A stretch of DNA of 64,000 bases from Planococcus shixiaomingii (GTDB lineage Bacteria > Bacillota > Bacilli > Bacillales_A > Planococcaceae). The DNA is taken from contig NZ_CP129236.1 in the NCBI RefSeq assembly GCF_030413615.1, positions 3,084,001-3,148,000 on the forward strand. Direction: 5' to 3'. The translations under genes were made by a program, and so were the position numbers. Under the pieces are notes generated by a model that ran no database searches, was not told where the DNA came from, and saw nothing but the letters and a program-made list of their open reading frames with translations. Positions 52,592 to 62,312 of this stretch are shown in pieces (the first letter of the stretch is position 1; each line of letters starts with the position of its first letter).

Positions 52592-55237
52592 ATGATTGTA
52601 AAAAGAGTTCTCAATAAAGTAAAAAGACATTTAGTAAAGAAAGTAGAAGTTGAAAAACATTATATCGAAAATAATCGTTTAGTATTTGAACTTAAATTAG
52701 CAAACTTTTTCTTCTTTAAAAAAAGGTTTCAGATAAATTATTTTATAGAAGAAGATGTTTATCCATTGGAGTATAAAATGAGCAGCAAAAGCCGTCTATT
52801 GGTTTATGTCCCAGTTCATTTACTGTCGTTCATTCAATCGACTTCTCATATCAAAATTTCTATTAACAACAAAGTCGCCTGGGTTACTAAATCGGAAGAA
52901 TATGAAGATTACAACCAAAGCTTATTGATTGGCACTAGTTACCTTCATACGAGCGTCAATAAAAATCTTCGAATAAGTAAACGCTTCAGTGATTTGACGT
53001 TTCTTGAAACTCCTATAAAAACATCGGTGGTTTCTGCTGGTTACAACTCCTTAAAACTATCTTTCGATTCTATTGGCCCACGTGTAGATGAAACGGTCGA
53101 AATCTATACGTTCAACAACAGACGCTATAGAATCATGGAAGGTGTTTATAACAATGACGAGCAAAGTCTTTTACTAACTGATTTTTCGGCACTTGCAGTA
53201 GGTTTATGGAGAATGTTCATCAATATCGACGGCAAATTGTATCCGTTAGAAATTGGGGAGACTTCTGAAAGATCTTTTGCCTCTTATCATCACCTGATTA
53301 ATATTACTGATCAAAACTCAATTTTCTATTTGGAGTTGAATCCTCATATTTACAATGTAGATGGTGTTTTCATCAAAGAAATAGAGAATCAAACGTTGCA
53401 ATTATCTTTTTCTCTGCCTTCAATTCCAGGTGCAATAGAGTACAAGTTAATGGTAGATGAATCAAAAAGCGGAGTAACTAAAGTATATGATCTTGCACAA
53501 GAGAAAAGCCAGTTAACTACAGAGATTCCGATGGCAGATTTCTGTGAAAATCTATTTATTAAACGCTTCTTCCTCATTGAACTAAGCTCAGAATCAAAAG
53601 TTTACAGCTTCAATATTAGCCGGCAGCAACTGGCTACTACCAATGTTCTCTTTAAAACTGTTACTGACTCTCAATTGATTAAGATGAGATTTTATCGCCG
53701 CAAAGACCAAAGCTTAGGTTTAAAAGTATTCCGTACGAAATTGAAAAAAATGATCACTTCGATTAACAACTTTCAAATCGAAGGAACTATTGGTTCAATT
53801 CAAGACTTTATCGGATCTTCCGCTTATTTGTATATAGAAGATCGAATTTCTTTTACCTCTTTAAAAGTGCCGATTGAAAATCAATTCTTAATAGACCTGA
53901 AGAACCTGGATTTAATCAGTTTAAAGAGCAAGGATAAAACGGTTCTGGACTTTTTTGTAGTTATTGAAAATAGCGAAGGCAAAATAATAAGAAAAGAAAA
54001 AATCAAGTACAGCCACGCTATATACAAAAAAGACAGTTATTATAGTCATATCGTGGAAAATGATGCAGAGAATAATGAACATCATTTCATGATTACCACT
54101 ACCCCATTCGGCAACTTGAAAATCGAAACTTTTGCCATCCCGAATACCATCACGGTACCGGCTGATGTAACGGCGAAAGATGATAACGTCTGGTTAATTG
54201 GTGAAAGAAGCAATACAGCACAGGATAATGGGATTTTATTGTTTTATTGGCTGCAGCAGCATACCGATATTGATGCTTATTATGTTATTGAAGAAGATAG
54301 TCTCGACTATGAAAAAATAAAGGACAATCCGAAAGTTTTGAAATTCGGCTCCCCAGAACATTTTCATATTGCTTTTAAAGCAAAAGTCCTTTTGTGCACA
54401 CATGATTTTGAAAATATACTTCCTTTTAAAACTGCCGAAGGATTTTTCGGTTATGAAAATACGAAAAAAGTATTTTTACAGCATGGCGTACTAGGCAGAA
54501 AAAATGTTGAATACCATAAAAAATATTATGATCTTCCTTTTGACCTGTTTATCGTAAGCAGCGATCCTGAAAAACAAGTGATCGTCATAGATGAGATGGG
54601 CTATCATGAAAGCGAAGTTGTTGTAACTGGATTAGCCCGATTTGACAACTTAGTCCAAAAAGAAAAGCCTAAAGATATTTTGTTGATGCCGACTTGGCGT
54701 GAGTGGATCAATACAGATGAACAATTTTTAAGCAGCGAATATTACCTTACTTATTCCAGTCTTATTCAAAATGAGAAGCTGCTTGGGTTGTTAGAAGAAT
54801 ATGACATTAATTTGCATTTCTATCCTCACTATCGGGCTCAGAACTATTTCCAAAGTGAGATTGAGAATTTGCATGAACGGATTAAATTCATTCCTCTTGG
54901 ATCCCAAACAGTTCAAAGCCTATTGATTGAACATGCTTTATTGATTACAGATTATAGTAGTGTCAGCTTCGATTTCACTCTTTTAAACAAGCCTGTCGTC
55001 TATTATCACTTTGATGTAGCGCGTTTCTTCGTAAAAGGCATCTTACGGCCTGTAGAAGAGACCTTCATCGGCGGCATCGCAACTTATGAAGATGAGCTTG
55101 TGACAATCATTGAAGACCGCATTAAACACAATTTCGCTAACTTTGATTATGATATTTCGGGCATAATCAAGTATCAAGATCTATCAAACTGTGAACGAAT
55201 TTATACTGAAGTAAAGCAGCTGCTTGAAGACATTTAA
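52592..55237 (+). CDS. TagF/TagB-like CDP-glycerol glycerophosphotransferase with long N-terminal extension
   Basis: 881 residues; AGGAGATTAGAT before the ATG. The last 380 residues are a Glyphos_transf domain: VWLIGERSNTAQDNGILLFYWLQQ, VFLQHGVLGRKNVEYH with the catalytic His, GLARFDNL, LLMPTWREWI, and LITDYSSVSFDF with the Asp/Ser/Ser donor site. The first 500 residues are beta-rich and have no recognised catalytic motif; such extensions occur in large poly(glycerol/ribitol-phosphate) polymerases. It should polymerise a phosphopolyol chain at the inner membrane face. The lack of a GTPLKxLG-like acceptor motif (here LGRKNVEYH) and the solitary gene make the exact polymer uncertain. Confidence 0.88.
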   Translation: MIVKRVLNKVKRHLVKKVEVEKHYIENNRLVFELKLANFFFFKKRFQINYFIEEDVYPLEYKMSSKSRLLVYVPVHLLSFIQSTSHIKISINNKVAWVTKSEEYEDYNQSLLIGTSYLHTSVNKNLRISKRFSDLTFLETPIKTSVVSAGYNSLKLSFDSIGPRVDETVEIYTFNNRRYRIMEGVYNNDEQSLLLTDFSALAVGLWRMFINIDGKLYPLEIGETSERSFASYHHLINITDQNSIFYLELNPHIYNVDGVFIKEIENQTLQLSFSLPSIPGAIEYKLMVDESKSGVTKVYDLAQEKSQLTTEIPMADFCENLFIKRFFLIELSSESKVYSFNISRQQLATTNVLFKTVTDSQLIKMRFYRRKDQSLGLKVFRTKLKKMITSINNFQIEGTIGSIQDFIGSSAYLYIEDRISFTSLKVPIENQFLIDLKNLDLISLKSKDKTVLDFFVVIENSEGKIIRKEKIKYSHAIYKKDSYYSHIVENDAENNEHHFMITTTPFGNLKIETFAIPNTITVPADVTAKDDNVWLIGERSNTAQDNGILLFYWLQQHTDIDAYYVIEEDSLDYEKIKDNPKVLKFGSPEHFHIAFKAKVLLCTHDFENILPFKTAEGFFGYENTKKVFLQHGVLGRKNVEYHKKYYDLPFDLFIVSSDPEKQVIVIDEMGYHESEVVVTGLARFDNLVQKEKPKDILLMPTWREWINTDEQFLSSEYYLTYSSLIQNEKLLGLLEEYDINLHFYPHYRAQNYFQSEIENLHERIKFIPLGSQTVQSLLIEHALLITDYSSVSFDFTLLNKPVVYYHFDVARFFVKGILRPVEETFIGGIATYEDELVTIIEDRIKHNFANFDYDISGIIKYQDLSNCERIYTEVKQLLEDI

Positions 55238-55242
55238 AAAGA

Positions 55243-55286
55243 AATGGCCATGCGGTCCGTCAATTGACGGGCCGCATGGCCATTTT
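55243..55286. terminator. Bidirectional terminator
   Basis: AAATGGCCATGCGG ... CCGCATGGCCATTT (14-bp perfect stem) with an inner CCGTCAATTGACGG palindrome. It serves the convergent TagF-like (+) and amidase (-) genes. Confidence 0.95.
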
Positions 55287-55288
55287 GT

Positions 55289-57661
55289 TTACTTGAAAAA
55301 TGCTATTAGACCAGCAAAAATCCCTTCTGCTGCGCGCTGTTTATATTCGTTAAGCTTCAGCTTTGCAGCATCTATTGCATTGTCGATGAACCCGACTTCC
55401 ACTAAAGCACTAGGTGCTTCTGTTTCGCGGATTACATGATAATTTCCTAGGGCTACGCGCCGATCGGATAATTCCATCTGATCGACTAGATTTTTCTGAA
55501 GCTCGGTTGCCAGCCGTTTGCTTTCTGCCGCTTCGTGCTTATCGTACCAGAAGGTTTCGATTCCTTTAGCATACCCATTAAAGGCGTTCGCATGGATGCT
55601 GACAAAAATATCCGCATTTGAAGCATTCGCTAACCGTGTGCGCTCTGCCAGTTCAAGGAAAACGTCTGTCTTGCGGGTCATCAAAACAGTAAAGCCTGCA
55701 TTCTTTAATAGCTGCTCGGTACGCAGTCCAATATCTAATACCAACGTTTTTTCAACAATGCCATTAGCTGCAGCTCCACCGTCTTTACCGCCGTGCCCTG
55801 GATCCAGGTATACAATTTTTCCGTTTGAAAATACAATATCGTCTTTGTAAATATATCCTGTCTTCGCTTTGCCGTTAACATATACAGTGGTCTCATACCA
55901 CTTAGAGGTGAACGATCTAAATGCTAAATTCGATCCATATGAATAAGTTTTAATTGCAGCAGCACCTGTTGATGCTCGAGAATAGATTTTTGTCGGGCTT
56001 TTTATGCCGATGCCATTGAGTTTCACAGGCGTTGTTGTAATTTTCTCCACATCGTTTTTGTTGATATAACCGGTCTGCGCTTTGCCGTCAATATAGACAG
56101 TCGCTTTATACCAGCTTGCGGAGAATGTGCTGTAAACCAGCTTTGTACCTAAAGAATAGGATTTTATAGTAGTGGAACCAGTTGATGCTTTTGAATAAAT
56201 TCTTGTCGGACTTTTTATGCCGATTCCTTTAACTGTTTGAGGATTTGTAGTAATTGCCTCAACATCTGCTTTATGGATGTAGCCAGTTTTCGACACACCG
56301 TTAACATGGACTGTGGTTTTATACCAATTTCCGCTGAAGTCCCGGTAAGCTAAAATGCTGCCTGTACCGTATGTTTTCAATGTCTTCGAATCTCTTGTGT
56401 ACCCGCTGTAGACAGAGACTGGGCCTCCACTCGCAACTCCCTTTAACACTATTCCGGTATCCGGAGTTTGCGGTTTATCGAATGAGACGTCATTAACCGG
56501 AATATATCCTGTCTGCGATTGACCGTTTACTACGACTGTCGCTTTATACCACTGCGATGAATACGTGCGCAATGTTAACAAATGGCCAAACTTATAACTT
56601 TTCCAAACTTCCGCATTGCGTGTCGGGGTTTTAAAAACGGAAACATTATCTGCAGTGGCATAAGCCTTCACTACTTGTTCAGCTATTAGCAAATCAATAT
56701 CGCTTTTGTGGAGAAACCCTGTTTGGGCTGTGCCGTTCACATAAACTGTGGCACTGAACCATTCGCTATTATAGCGGTGGAACTTCAAAACCTTCCCTTG
56801 TGAATAAGTTTTGAGGACTGCAGCACTTGTGGTTGTCTCTTTATAGACTTTTGTGGATTGATCAAGTGCGATTCCCTGCAGCGTTTCACTGACAACAGCT
56901 GCTCTTGTGTAAGTTGCCTGATCTTGAACCGCAGGCTGATCTTCTTCTTTTACTTCTTCTGTTTCCTCAATCGTTGGAGCTGCTTCAACTGCTTCAAGAA
57001 CTGGGGTTTCTTCTAATGGTAGTTCAGCTGAAGTTGGTTCTTCTGATGCAGGTTCTTCTGTTGCTGCTTCTTCCGATGGCAGTTCTACTATGGGTGGTTC
57101 AAGCTCTTTCGCCGTTTCGGGTTCCGCTTGTTCCGGATCTCCTGTCGCTGTTTCTGGTGCTTTGTTTTCTTCAAGTTCTTCTGATTTCGGTTCATCACTC
57201 ACCGGTTCAGATCGTTCAGCATTCTCTGCAGGTTTTTCTTCTGCTGCGACTTCTTCCTTAGGCAGTGCTTCTTCCTCAATGCCTTCAATCTCCTCTGGAG
57301 CCGGAGCATCGCTGATTTCTTTAGGCATTTCTTCACGTTTTATAGTTGAAGTATAAACAAAACCAATCCATTCGCGAGGTTCGCCGTCGGGGGTAATTTG
57401 GATGTATCGAATCGAAGAAATCACTTCTTTTTCTTCAGTTAGATCTACTACCGTGCCATCTGGGATAGTTGTTAATACCGTTTCCGCTGCCTCCTCTTCA
57501 AACAATTCAATTTCTCCTGACTCATTTGAAGAAAGAGTCACTTTTGAAAATTCGAGCTCTGGAAGCTTCTCGGATTCTGCCGCAAGAACCTGGGTGGGTA
57601 ACAGCTGCATTACCAAAAGGGCAATTACTAAATATACATTTGTTTTGATAAAAGTTGTCAT
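55289..57661 (-). CDS. N-acetylmuramoyl-L-alanine amidase (Amidase_3) with SH3b repeats and Glu/Pro-rich linker
   Basis: 790 residues from the ATG at 57661 (GGAGG just upstream). Signal peptide (about 1-27), an N-terminal SH3-like fragment (about 35-110), an acidic Glu/Pro/Ala/Thr-rich linker (about 120-260), five SH3b repeats of about 66 residues (LQGIALDQSTKVY..., VYSGYTRDSKTLKTY and so on) and the C-terminal Amidase_3 domain. Zinc ligands are visible in YLDPGHGGKDGG, GIVEKTLVL and SIHANAFNG; the catalytic Glu is in ALVEVGFIDN. It removes stem peptides from MurNAc. The repeats match those of the glucosaminidase at 48260, so the two enzymes probably share a wall ligand. Confidence 0.94.
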   Translation of the reverse strand: MTTFIKTNVYLVIALLVMQLLPTQVLAAESEKLPELEFSKVTLSSNESGEIELFEEEAAETVLTTIPDGTVVDLTEEKEVISSIRYIQITPDGEPREWIGFVYTSTIKREEMPKEISDAPAPEEIEGIEEEALPKEEVAAEEKPAENAERSEPVSDEPKSEELEENKAPETATGDPEQAEPETAKELEPPIVELPSEEAATEEPASEEPTSAELPLEETPVLEAVEAAPTIEETEEVKEEDQPAVQDQATYTRAAVVSETLQGIALDQSTKVYKETTTSAAVLKTYSQGKVLKFHRYNSEWFSATVYVNGTAQTGFLHKSDIDLLIAEQVVKAYATADNVSVFKTPTRNAEVWKSYKFGHLLTLRTYSSQWYKATVVVNGQSQTGYIPVNDVSFDKPQTPDTGIVLKGVASGGPVSVYSGYTRDSKTLKTYGTGSILAYRDFSGNWYKTTVHVNGVSKTGYIHKADVEAITTNPQTVKGIGIKSPTRIYSKASTGSTTIKSYSLGTKLVYSTFSASWYKATVYIDGKAQTGYINKNDVEKITTTPVKLNGIGIKSPTKIYSRASTGAAAIKTYSYGSNLAFRSFTSKWYETTVYVNGKAKTGYIYKDDIVFSNGKIVYLDPGHGGKDGGAAANGIVEKTLVLDIGLRTEQLLKNAGFTVLMTRKTDVFLELAERTRLANASNADIFVSIHANAFNGYAKGIETFWYDKHEAAESKRLATELQKNLVDQMELSDRRVALGNYHVIRETEAPSALVEVGFIDNAIDAAKLKLNEYKQRAAEGIFAGLIAFFK

Positions 57662-57916
57662 CAAATCCTCCATCCTGCTTTTACTAGTCAATTTAATCCA
57701 ATGTAAGTAAATATTATACAAATTATCATGACTATTTATTCTAATGTTAGCATATGTATTTTAAAGTCTAAAGATTATATTTTATTTTTCCTTCAAATAA
57801 AATAATATACTTCAGTTTTTTTCTTATACAAAGCAACTTTTTTTCATATTTTTTCTTATGAGTATTTGATAGCAAAGGCTTAATTACCTAAGGAACAGGA
57901 GCAATTTTTAGAAAGC

Positions 57917-57944
57917 AAAAAGGCATCCACTATGGGATGCCTTT
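57917..57944 (-). terminator. Terminator of the large subtilase at 57962
   Basis: AAAAGGCATCC-ACTATG-GGATGCCTTTT, 17 nt after the stop. Confidence 0.9.
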
Positions 57945-57961
57945 TCGTTCATTATTACGCC

Positions 57962-60900
57962 TTAATTTTTTTCAGTTTCTTTCCTAATTGAAAATTCTAC
58001 TTCTGTCGGATTACCCGCCAAATCCGTTGCGATGAGTTTAAACTGATTTACGCCACCTTCGAGCACCGGAATTTTAGCTGTCACTTTTTCATTGAAGTTT
58101 TTCACTTCATACGGAGTGGATATTTTATGCGCGTAAATTTCACTGTCATAAACGTATACCCGGATTTCGTCAAAATTGTCTTTGATGTTGAACGTGATTT
58201 CCGCTTCGTTTTGATTTGCCGGAATGCTCTTCGGCACATCAAGCAGCGTCAATTCCGCCGGAGTGGTGTCGACGAAGACTTTGCGGCGTATCTGTATGTC
58301 ATTGCCGCTATCATCGACCGCAGCCACGTCGATATCCCGAACGCCGTCCACCAGCGTCAGCGTATGCGTGAAGTTGCGGCCGTCGAACTGCGATGCCGGT
58401 GCTCCGTTCACTGTAACCGAAGCCACTTTCGTGTCATCTTCAACACGTCCGCTTACAATGATCTTTTCCTTATTGTGAATGGAAAGATTCAATGGTGCAT
58501 CGATGTAAATTGTCGGTTCCGAAGTCGTGACTGTAGCAGGTGCCTTCGTAAGTTCGACTTGCTGGCGGTTGCCTGCGACGTCATAGAAGATGGCCACCAG
58601 TTCATCTCCCGTTTTTATCGGTGAAGGAAGCTTGAAGTTCCGGGTGGCCGGCGCCAGCGATTCATCGGCCGGCGTCGCCGCGTCCTCCGTCAGTTCGGTG
58701 CCGTTCAGGAACACTTCCCAGCGGTCCGGGCCCGCTCCCCCTTCGGTGTCGGTAAAGCTTGCCACTTCCACTGTCGTGGTGTCCGCATTATAGGCTGCTT
58801 GAGCTTGCGGTGCTACCGTATCGACGAGAATTGGGAATTCAATCGACTGCCACTGGGCATCCGGGAAATCGATGACCGCGCGCAGCTGGATCTGGTATTT
58901 ACCGTCCTCCACTTGTTTGCCCAGCACTTGGCCGTTCCAGCCGTAAGCCTGATCAGCCACATATGGTGCAAGCGGACTGTAGTTTTTCATCAGTTTCTTG
59001 TCGGAGCGGATAGTGCGGAGCTTTTTGCCCTCTGCATCCAGCACATTCACTTCCAGCTCTTTGGCATTCCGGAGCAGTGAGAAGTACGGGAAAATTTGAT
59101 CCCATACGCCGTCGCCATTTGGTGAAAAGGCAAATTTCTCTGGTACATATTTCGGTTCATGAGTGCCGCCTTTCATGATGGCGTTTTGATTGTTGACCAG
59201 TACAGTAGTGCCATAATAGGTCATCGGATCCCAGGCAAATTTATCAAAGATATTGGCATCGTCCCAGCCGCCATTAAAGCCGAAATACGGAACGACGAGT
59301 TTGGAGTTCCCGGTCGCTTCTTCCTTGGAATCCGTCAATGTCACAAAGCCATCCACGAAAAACCCATTCGTCAGCGCTGTTCTCAATTGTCCGCTGATTG
59401 CAGACATATTGACGGTCACTGGAATTTCAACCTGGCCATTTGCCGGTATGGTAATCGCTTGAGGAGCTGAAATGTTCACGGCCCCAGTGATGTTTTCCGA
59501 TCCCAACGTATTCGGATTTGTCACGAAGCGGTTGCCCCCTGCGTTCATCACTTTGTCCACTTGGACATTGACAGCGACATTGAAGGTGGCTGAACTATCT
59601 GAGAAGTTCTCAGCGACGAGCGCGAATGAAAACTGGTCGTTGTTGATTTCTTTCAACGCCACTTTTGCTTCGTGTGTCGCTTTATCCGTCACCATAAAGT
59701 CCGTTGACAACGCGTCATGCAACTGCATCAAACCGGAGCCTTGGCGGCGCGGCGAGACAAACTGCCCTTCTGCGAATTCCACCGGATTTGCCGAGTTCAT
59801 CATGAGATTTTTAGCATATTGAACCCGGTCTACTCCGTCCACTTTCAATTCGTCCTGCAGACGCTGGAACAATAGCGCTGCTCCCCCTGATACATGCGGT
59901 GCCGCCATCGACGTTCCGCTCATGAGGCCGTACTGGTCATTGTTCAAAGTCGAGAAAATATTTCCGCCAGGTGCTGTGATTTCAGGTTTAAAGTCCAAGT
60001 TCGGCGTCGGTCCCCAAGATGTGAAATCGCTCATTTTCCCGGCTGTCGGGCTTGGCACTTCCAAATACTCTCCGTCGAATGACACCGTCAATTCGCTTCC
60101 TGCATCAAGGGCCGCTTTCATTTCCAGCCCGTCGCTTTGAAGTATCGACAGGAACGGAATCCGGATTGCCGGGTCGCCTGCCATGCCAATGACGCCTGTC
60201 GTGTTGTTGTAGATAATGACTCCGACCGCGCCAGCCGCCTGAGCATTCAGCGCTTTTTGGGCAAATGTGATCTCACCTCGGGAAATGAGCGCGAATTTAT
60301 TGACGAAGTCCTTGCCTTCAAATTCTTCCGGTTTGCCGAGTCCTGCATCCACTACCGCATAAGCGTCTTCCGGCAGTTCGGCCGGATCAACTTTATTGGA
60401 CATAAAATAAATGCTGCGTCCTGCGTCAGCCCCGTTTACTTTCTTCAAGAAGCTTTTGGCGGTAATCATCGTGTTTTCAAATGAAGCAACACCAAACGAA
60501 TCGTAGGCAACGCTCGGCGAACCGGTCAACCCGTAATCCTGGTTGGCGGCAAGCGGCGGCGCAAATCCGGCTCCGAGCATATTGGAATTCCCTGCTGAGA
60601 CTGAAACGAGAATGCCATTATCCGTTGCGCGTTCAACTGCTAGCTGTTCAGGATCGGAGGAATCGACGAACCCGGCTGTCGCGCCGATCGACATATTGAC
60701 TACGTCCGCGCCGAGTTTGATGGCGTCATCAATAGCTTTAATGTAGATATCCCCATACGTCGATGGAGACAATGGATCGTTTGAAAATACTTTCAGCGCC
60801 AACAACTGCGCTTCCGGCGCTATCCCTTTGACGCCGTTATTCTCCTCGTTGCCGTTCGCTGCGACGGTCCCGGCTACGTGCATGCCGTGCATTGTAGCGT

Positions 60901-61654
60901 CCGGACCGATGTCTCGGATTTCGTCATTGCCATCCATGTAGTTATAGCCGAACGGCACTTTTTCAGTGAAGAACTTGCCGCTTCTAAGCGATTTGTCGGC
61001 AAGCAGCGCATCCACTTCCGCTTTTGTCAGCTCGCCTTTCGCGTTATCGGTCAAAATCATGTCTTTATGCGACGGATCGATGCCGGTATCGATAATGCCG
61101 ACAACCGTCCCCTCGCCGCGCAAGCCGTAATCATTCCAAACTTGCTGGGCTTGCACGAGTTCCTTGGAGTGGATCATCTCCGGCTTAATGTCCGGCCGTT
61201 TGTATTCAGTCGCTTTATAAATCGCTTTGATGCCTTTTTGCTCAACGATTTTCTCTATCTGTTTTGCTTCCACTTCTGCTGAAAACCCGTTAAAAACCGT
61301 TGTAAAACTCTCTAAATAAGTAGTGCTCGGCGCCACTTTATCGATAGCGGCTTGAGTGGCTTTTTGATTGGCGGCAATAGCCGCTTCCAAACTTTCTTTT
61401 GTATCGTCTGGCATAGCTTTATAGAGCAGCCCTTTTTTCGTTGCACTGTCGATTGCCGGCGCTTTCTCAAGCTCGACTATGATCCGCACTGTTTCATTTG
61501 GATCTGCCGGTTTCAACAATTCCTCTGAAATTTTTACTTCCGGTTCTTTCGGTGCAGGCGCTGCCGCCATTGTTACCGATGCGCCTCCAAACGCAGAACT
61601 TATTGCGAGTAAAAATACCAATGCTATAAATAAAACCGTTCGCCACTCTTTCAC
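57962..61654 (-). CDS. Very large secreted subtilase (Vpr/C5a-peptidase-like) with PA and beta-sandwich domains
   Basis: 1,230 residues from a GTG (61654) preceded by GAGGGGG. Signal peptide (about 1-31), I9-type propeptide (about 50-150), S8 domain (about 180-640) with Asp in VVGIIDTGIDPSHKDM, His in MHGMHVAGTVAANG, Asn in SVSAGNSNMLG and Ser in SGTSMAAPHVSGG, and a PA insert (about 430-530). The C-terminal half has Fn3-like domains, a SPNGDGVWDQ calcium-loop motif near 850, and two or three Ig-like domains. No LPxTG or SLH motif. All catalytic residues are present. It is only distantly related to the pair at 25-31 kb. Likely role: extracellular protein digestion or processing of surface proteins. 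Confidence 0.94.
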   Translation of the reverse strand: MKEWRTVLFIALVFLLAISSAFGGASVTMAAAPAPKEPEVKISEELLKPADPNETVRIIVELEKAPAIDSATKKGLLYKAMPDDTKESLEAAIAANQKATQAAIDKVAPSTTYLESFTTVFNGFSAEVEAKQIEKIVEQKGIKAIYKATEYKRPDIKPEMIHSKELVQAQQVWNDYGLRGEGTVVGIIDTGIDPSHKDMILTDNAKGELTKAEVDALLADKSLRSGKFFTEKVPFGYNYMDGNDEIRDIGPDATMHGMHVAGTVAANGNEENNGVKGIAPEAQLLALKVFSNDPLSPSTYGDIYIKAIDDAIKLGADVVNMSIGATAGFVDSSDPEQLAVERATDNGILVSVSAGNSNMLGAGFAPPLAANQDYGLTGSPSVAYDSFGVASFENTMITAKSFLKKVNGADAGRSIYFMSNKVDPAELPEDAYAVVDAGLGKPEEFEGKDFVNKFALISRGEITFAQKALNAQAAGAVGVIIYNNTTGVIGMAGDPAIRIPFLSILQSDGLEMKAALDAGSELTVSFDGEYLEVPSPTAGKMSDFTSWGPTPNLDFKPEITAPGGNIFSTLNNDQYGLMSGTSMAAPHVSGGAALLFQRLQDELKVDGVDRVQYAKNLMMNSANPVEFAEGQFVSPRRQGSGLMQLHDALSTDFMVTDKATHEAKVALKEINNDQFSFALVAENFSDSSATFNVAVNVQVDKVMNAGGNRFVTNPNTLGSENITGAVNISAPQAITIPANGQVEIPVTVNMSAISGQLRTALTNGFFVDGFVTLTDSKEEATGNSKLVVPYFGFNGGWDDANIFDKFAWDPMTYYGTTVLVNNQNAIMKGGTHEPKYVPEKFAFSPNGDGVWDQIFPYFSLLRNAKELEVNVLDAEGKKLRTIRSDKKLMKNYSPLAPYVADQAYGWNGQVLGKQVEDGKYQIQLRAVIDFPDAQWQSIEFPILVDTVAPQAQAAYNADTTTVEVASFTDTEGGAGPDRWEVFLNGTELTEDAATPADESLAPATRNFKLPSPIKTGDELVAIFYDVAGNRQQVELTKAPATVTTSEPTIYIDAPLNLSIHNKEKIIVSGRVEDDTKVASVTVNGAPASQFDGRNFTHTLTLVDGVRDIDVAAVDDSGNDIQIRRKVFVDTTPAELTLLDVPKSIPANQNEAEITFNIKDNFDEIRVYVYDSEIYAHKISTPYEVKNFNEKVTAKIPVLEGGVNQFKLIATDLAGNPTEVEFSIRKETEKN

Positions 61655-61906
61655 TTTGAGTCCCCCTCAAGGATATAATAGCAATCACAAAAGTGTTATT
61701 AATCGCATAATAACACAAAATTAGGAGTTTTTTTACTAATTAATTGATTATTTCGAATTTATTCTTACGAATGAAGGATAGTTCATCATTTTGTTGAAAT
61801 TCGTGTGAAAAATGAAGAAGAGTGTTGAGGATTTTTTTAGTACTAGGATCTTAGTGGAAGACATATATCTTCGTTATAGAATTTGGCAAGTTGTTTTTAT
61901 GGAAGT

Positions 61907-62020
61907 GTAGGTAGATGTTAGAAGAACGTCGGTAGAAAGTGAAAGAGTGCAGGTAAGAAACTAATAAACGTCGATAGAAAATAAAAGAATGCAGATAGAA
62001 AAGCTAAAAGCGTCGGTAGA
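61907..62020 (+). repeat. Family B phased array, 6 units
   Basis: Unit starts 61907 (GTAGGTAGA), 61928 (GTCGGTAGA), 61949 (GCAGGTAAGA), 61970 (GTCGATAGA), 61991 (GCAGATAGA), 62012 (GTCGGTAGA): 21 bp every time. Units alternate between a GTCGRTAGA type and a GCAGRTARGA type, a 42-bp higher-order period. Confidence 0.9.
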
Positions 62021-62062
62021 GAATTAGTTAAAGTTCTTCCAGCTGAAAAAGTGCCTTTATCG

Positions 62063-62090
62063 CTTTTCGCTACAAGAGAAAAGCTTCCAT
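62063..62090. repeat. Hairpin between two family B arrays
   Basis: CTTTTCGC-TACAA-GAGAAAAG (one mismatch) followed by CTTCCAT, homologous to the CTTTTCGC/GCGAAAAG hairpins in the family A modules at 19601 and 22654. Confidence 0.75.
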
Positions 62091-62128
62091 CATTATTTTT
62101 AATTTTGGTTCACCGCTTTAATAGGAGT

Positions 62129-62242
62129 GCATTTAGAAATACGAAGAGTATCGATAGAAAATTGTAATGTACAGGTAAGAACTTGAAAAGTGTCGGTAGA
62201 GATTGAAAGAATACAGGTAAGAGAGAAAAAAGTATCGATAGA
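62129..62242 (+). repeat. Family B phased array, 6 units
   Basis: Unit starts 62129 (GCATTTAGA), 62150 (ATCGATAGA), 62171 (ACAGGTAAGA), 62192 (GTCGGTAGA), 62213 (ACAGGTAAGA), 62234 (ATCGATAGA): 21 bp each, again alternating two unit types. Confidence 0.9.
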
Positions 62243-62271
62243 AAAGTTGGTCAACACTTCAACTATACAAA

Positions 62272-62312
62272 AAAACGGTCCAAAATCGTTACCCACGATT
62301 TTGGACCGTTTT
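62272..62312 (-). terminator. Terminator overlapping the end of the VanZ-like gene
   Basis: AAAACGGTCCAAAATCGT ... ACGATTTTGGACCGTTTT, an 18-bp perfect stem. The VanZ reading frame stops inside it at 62289. Confidence 0.92.
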
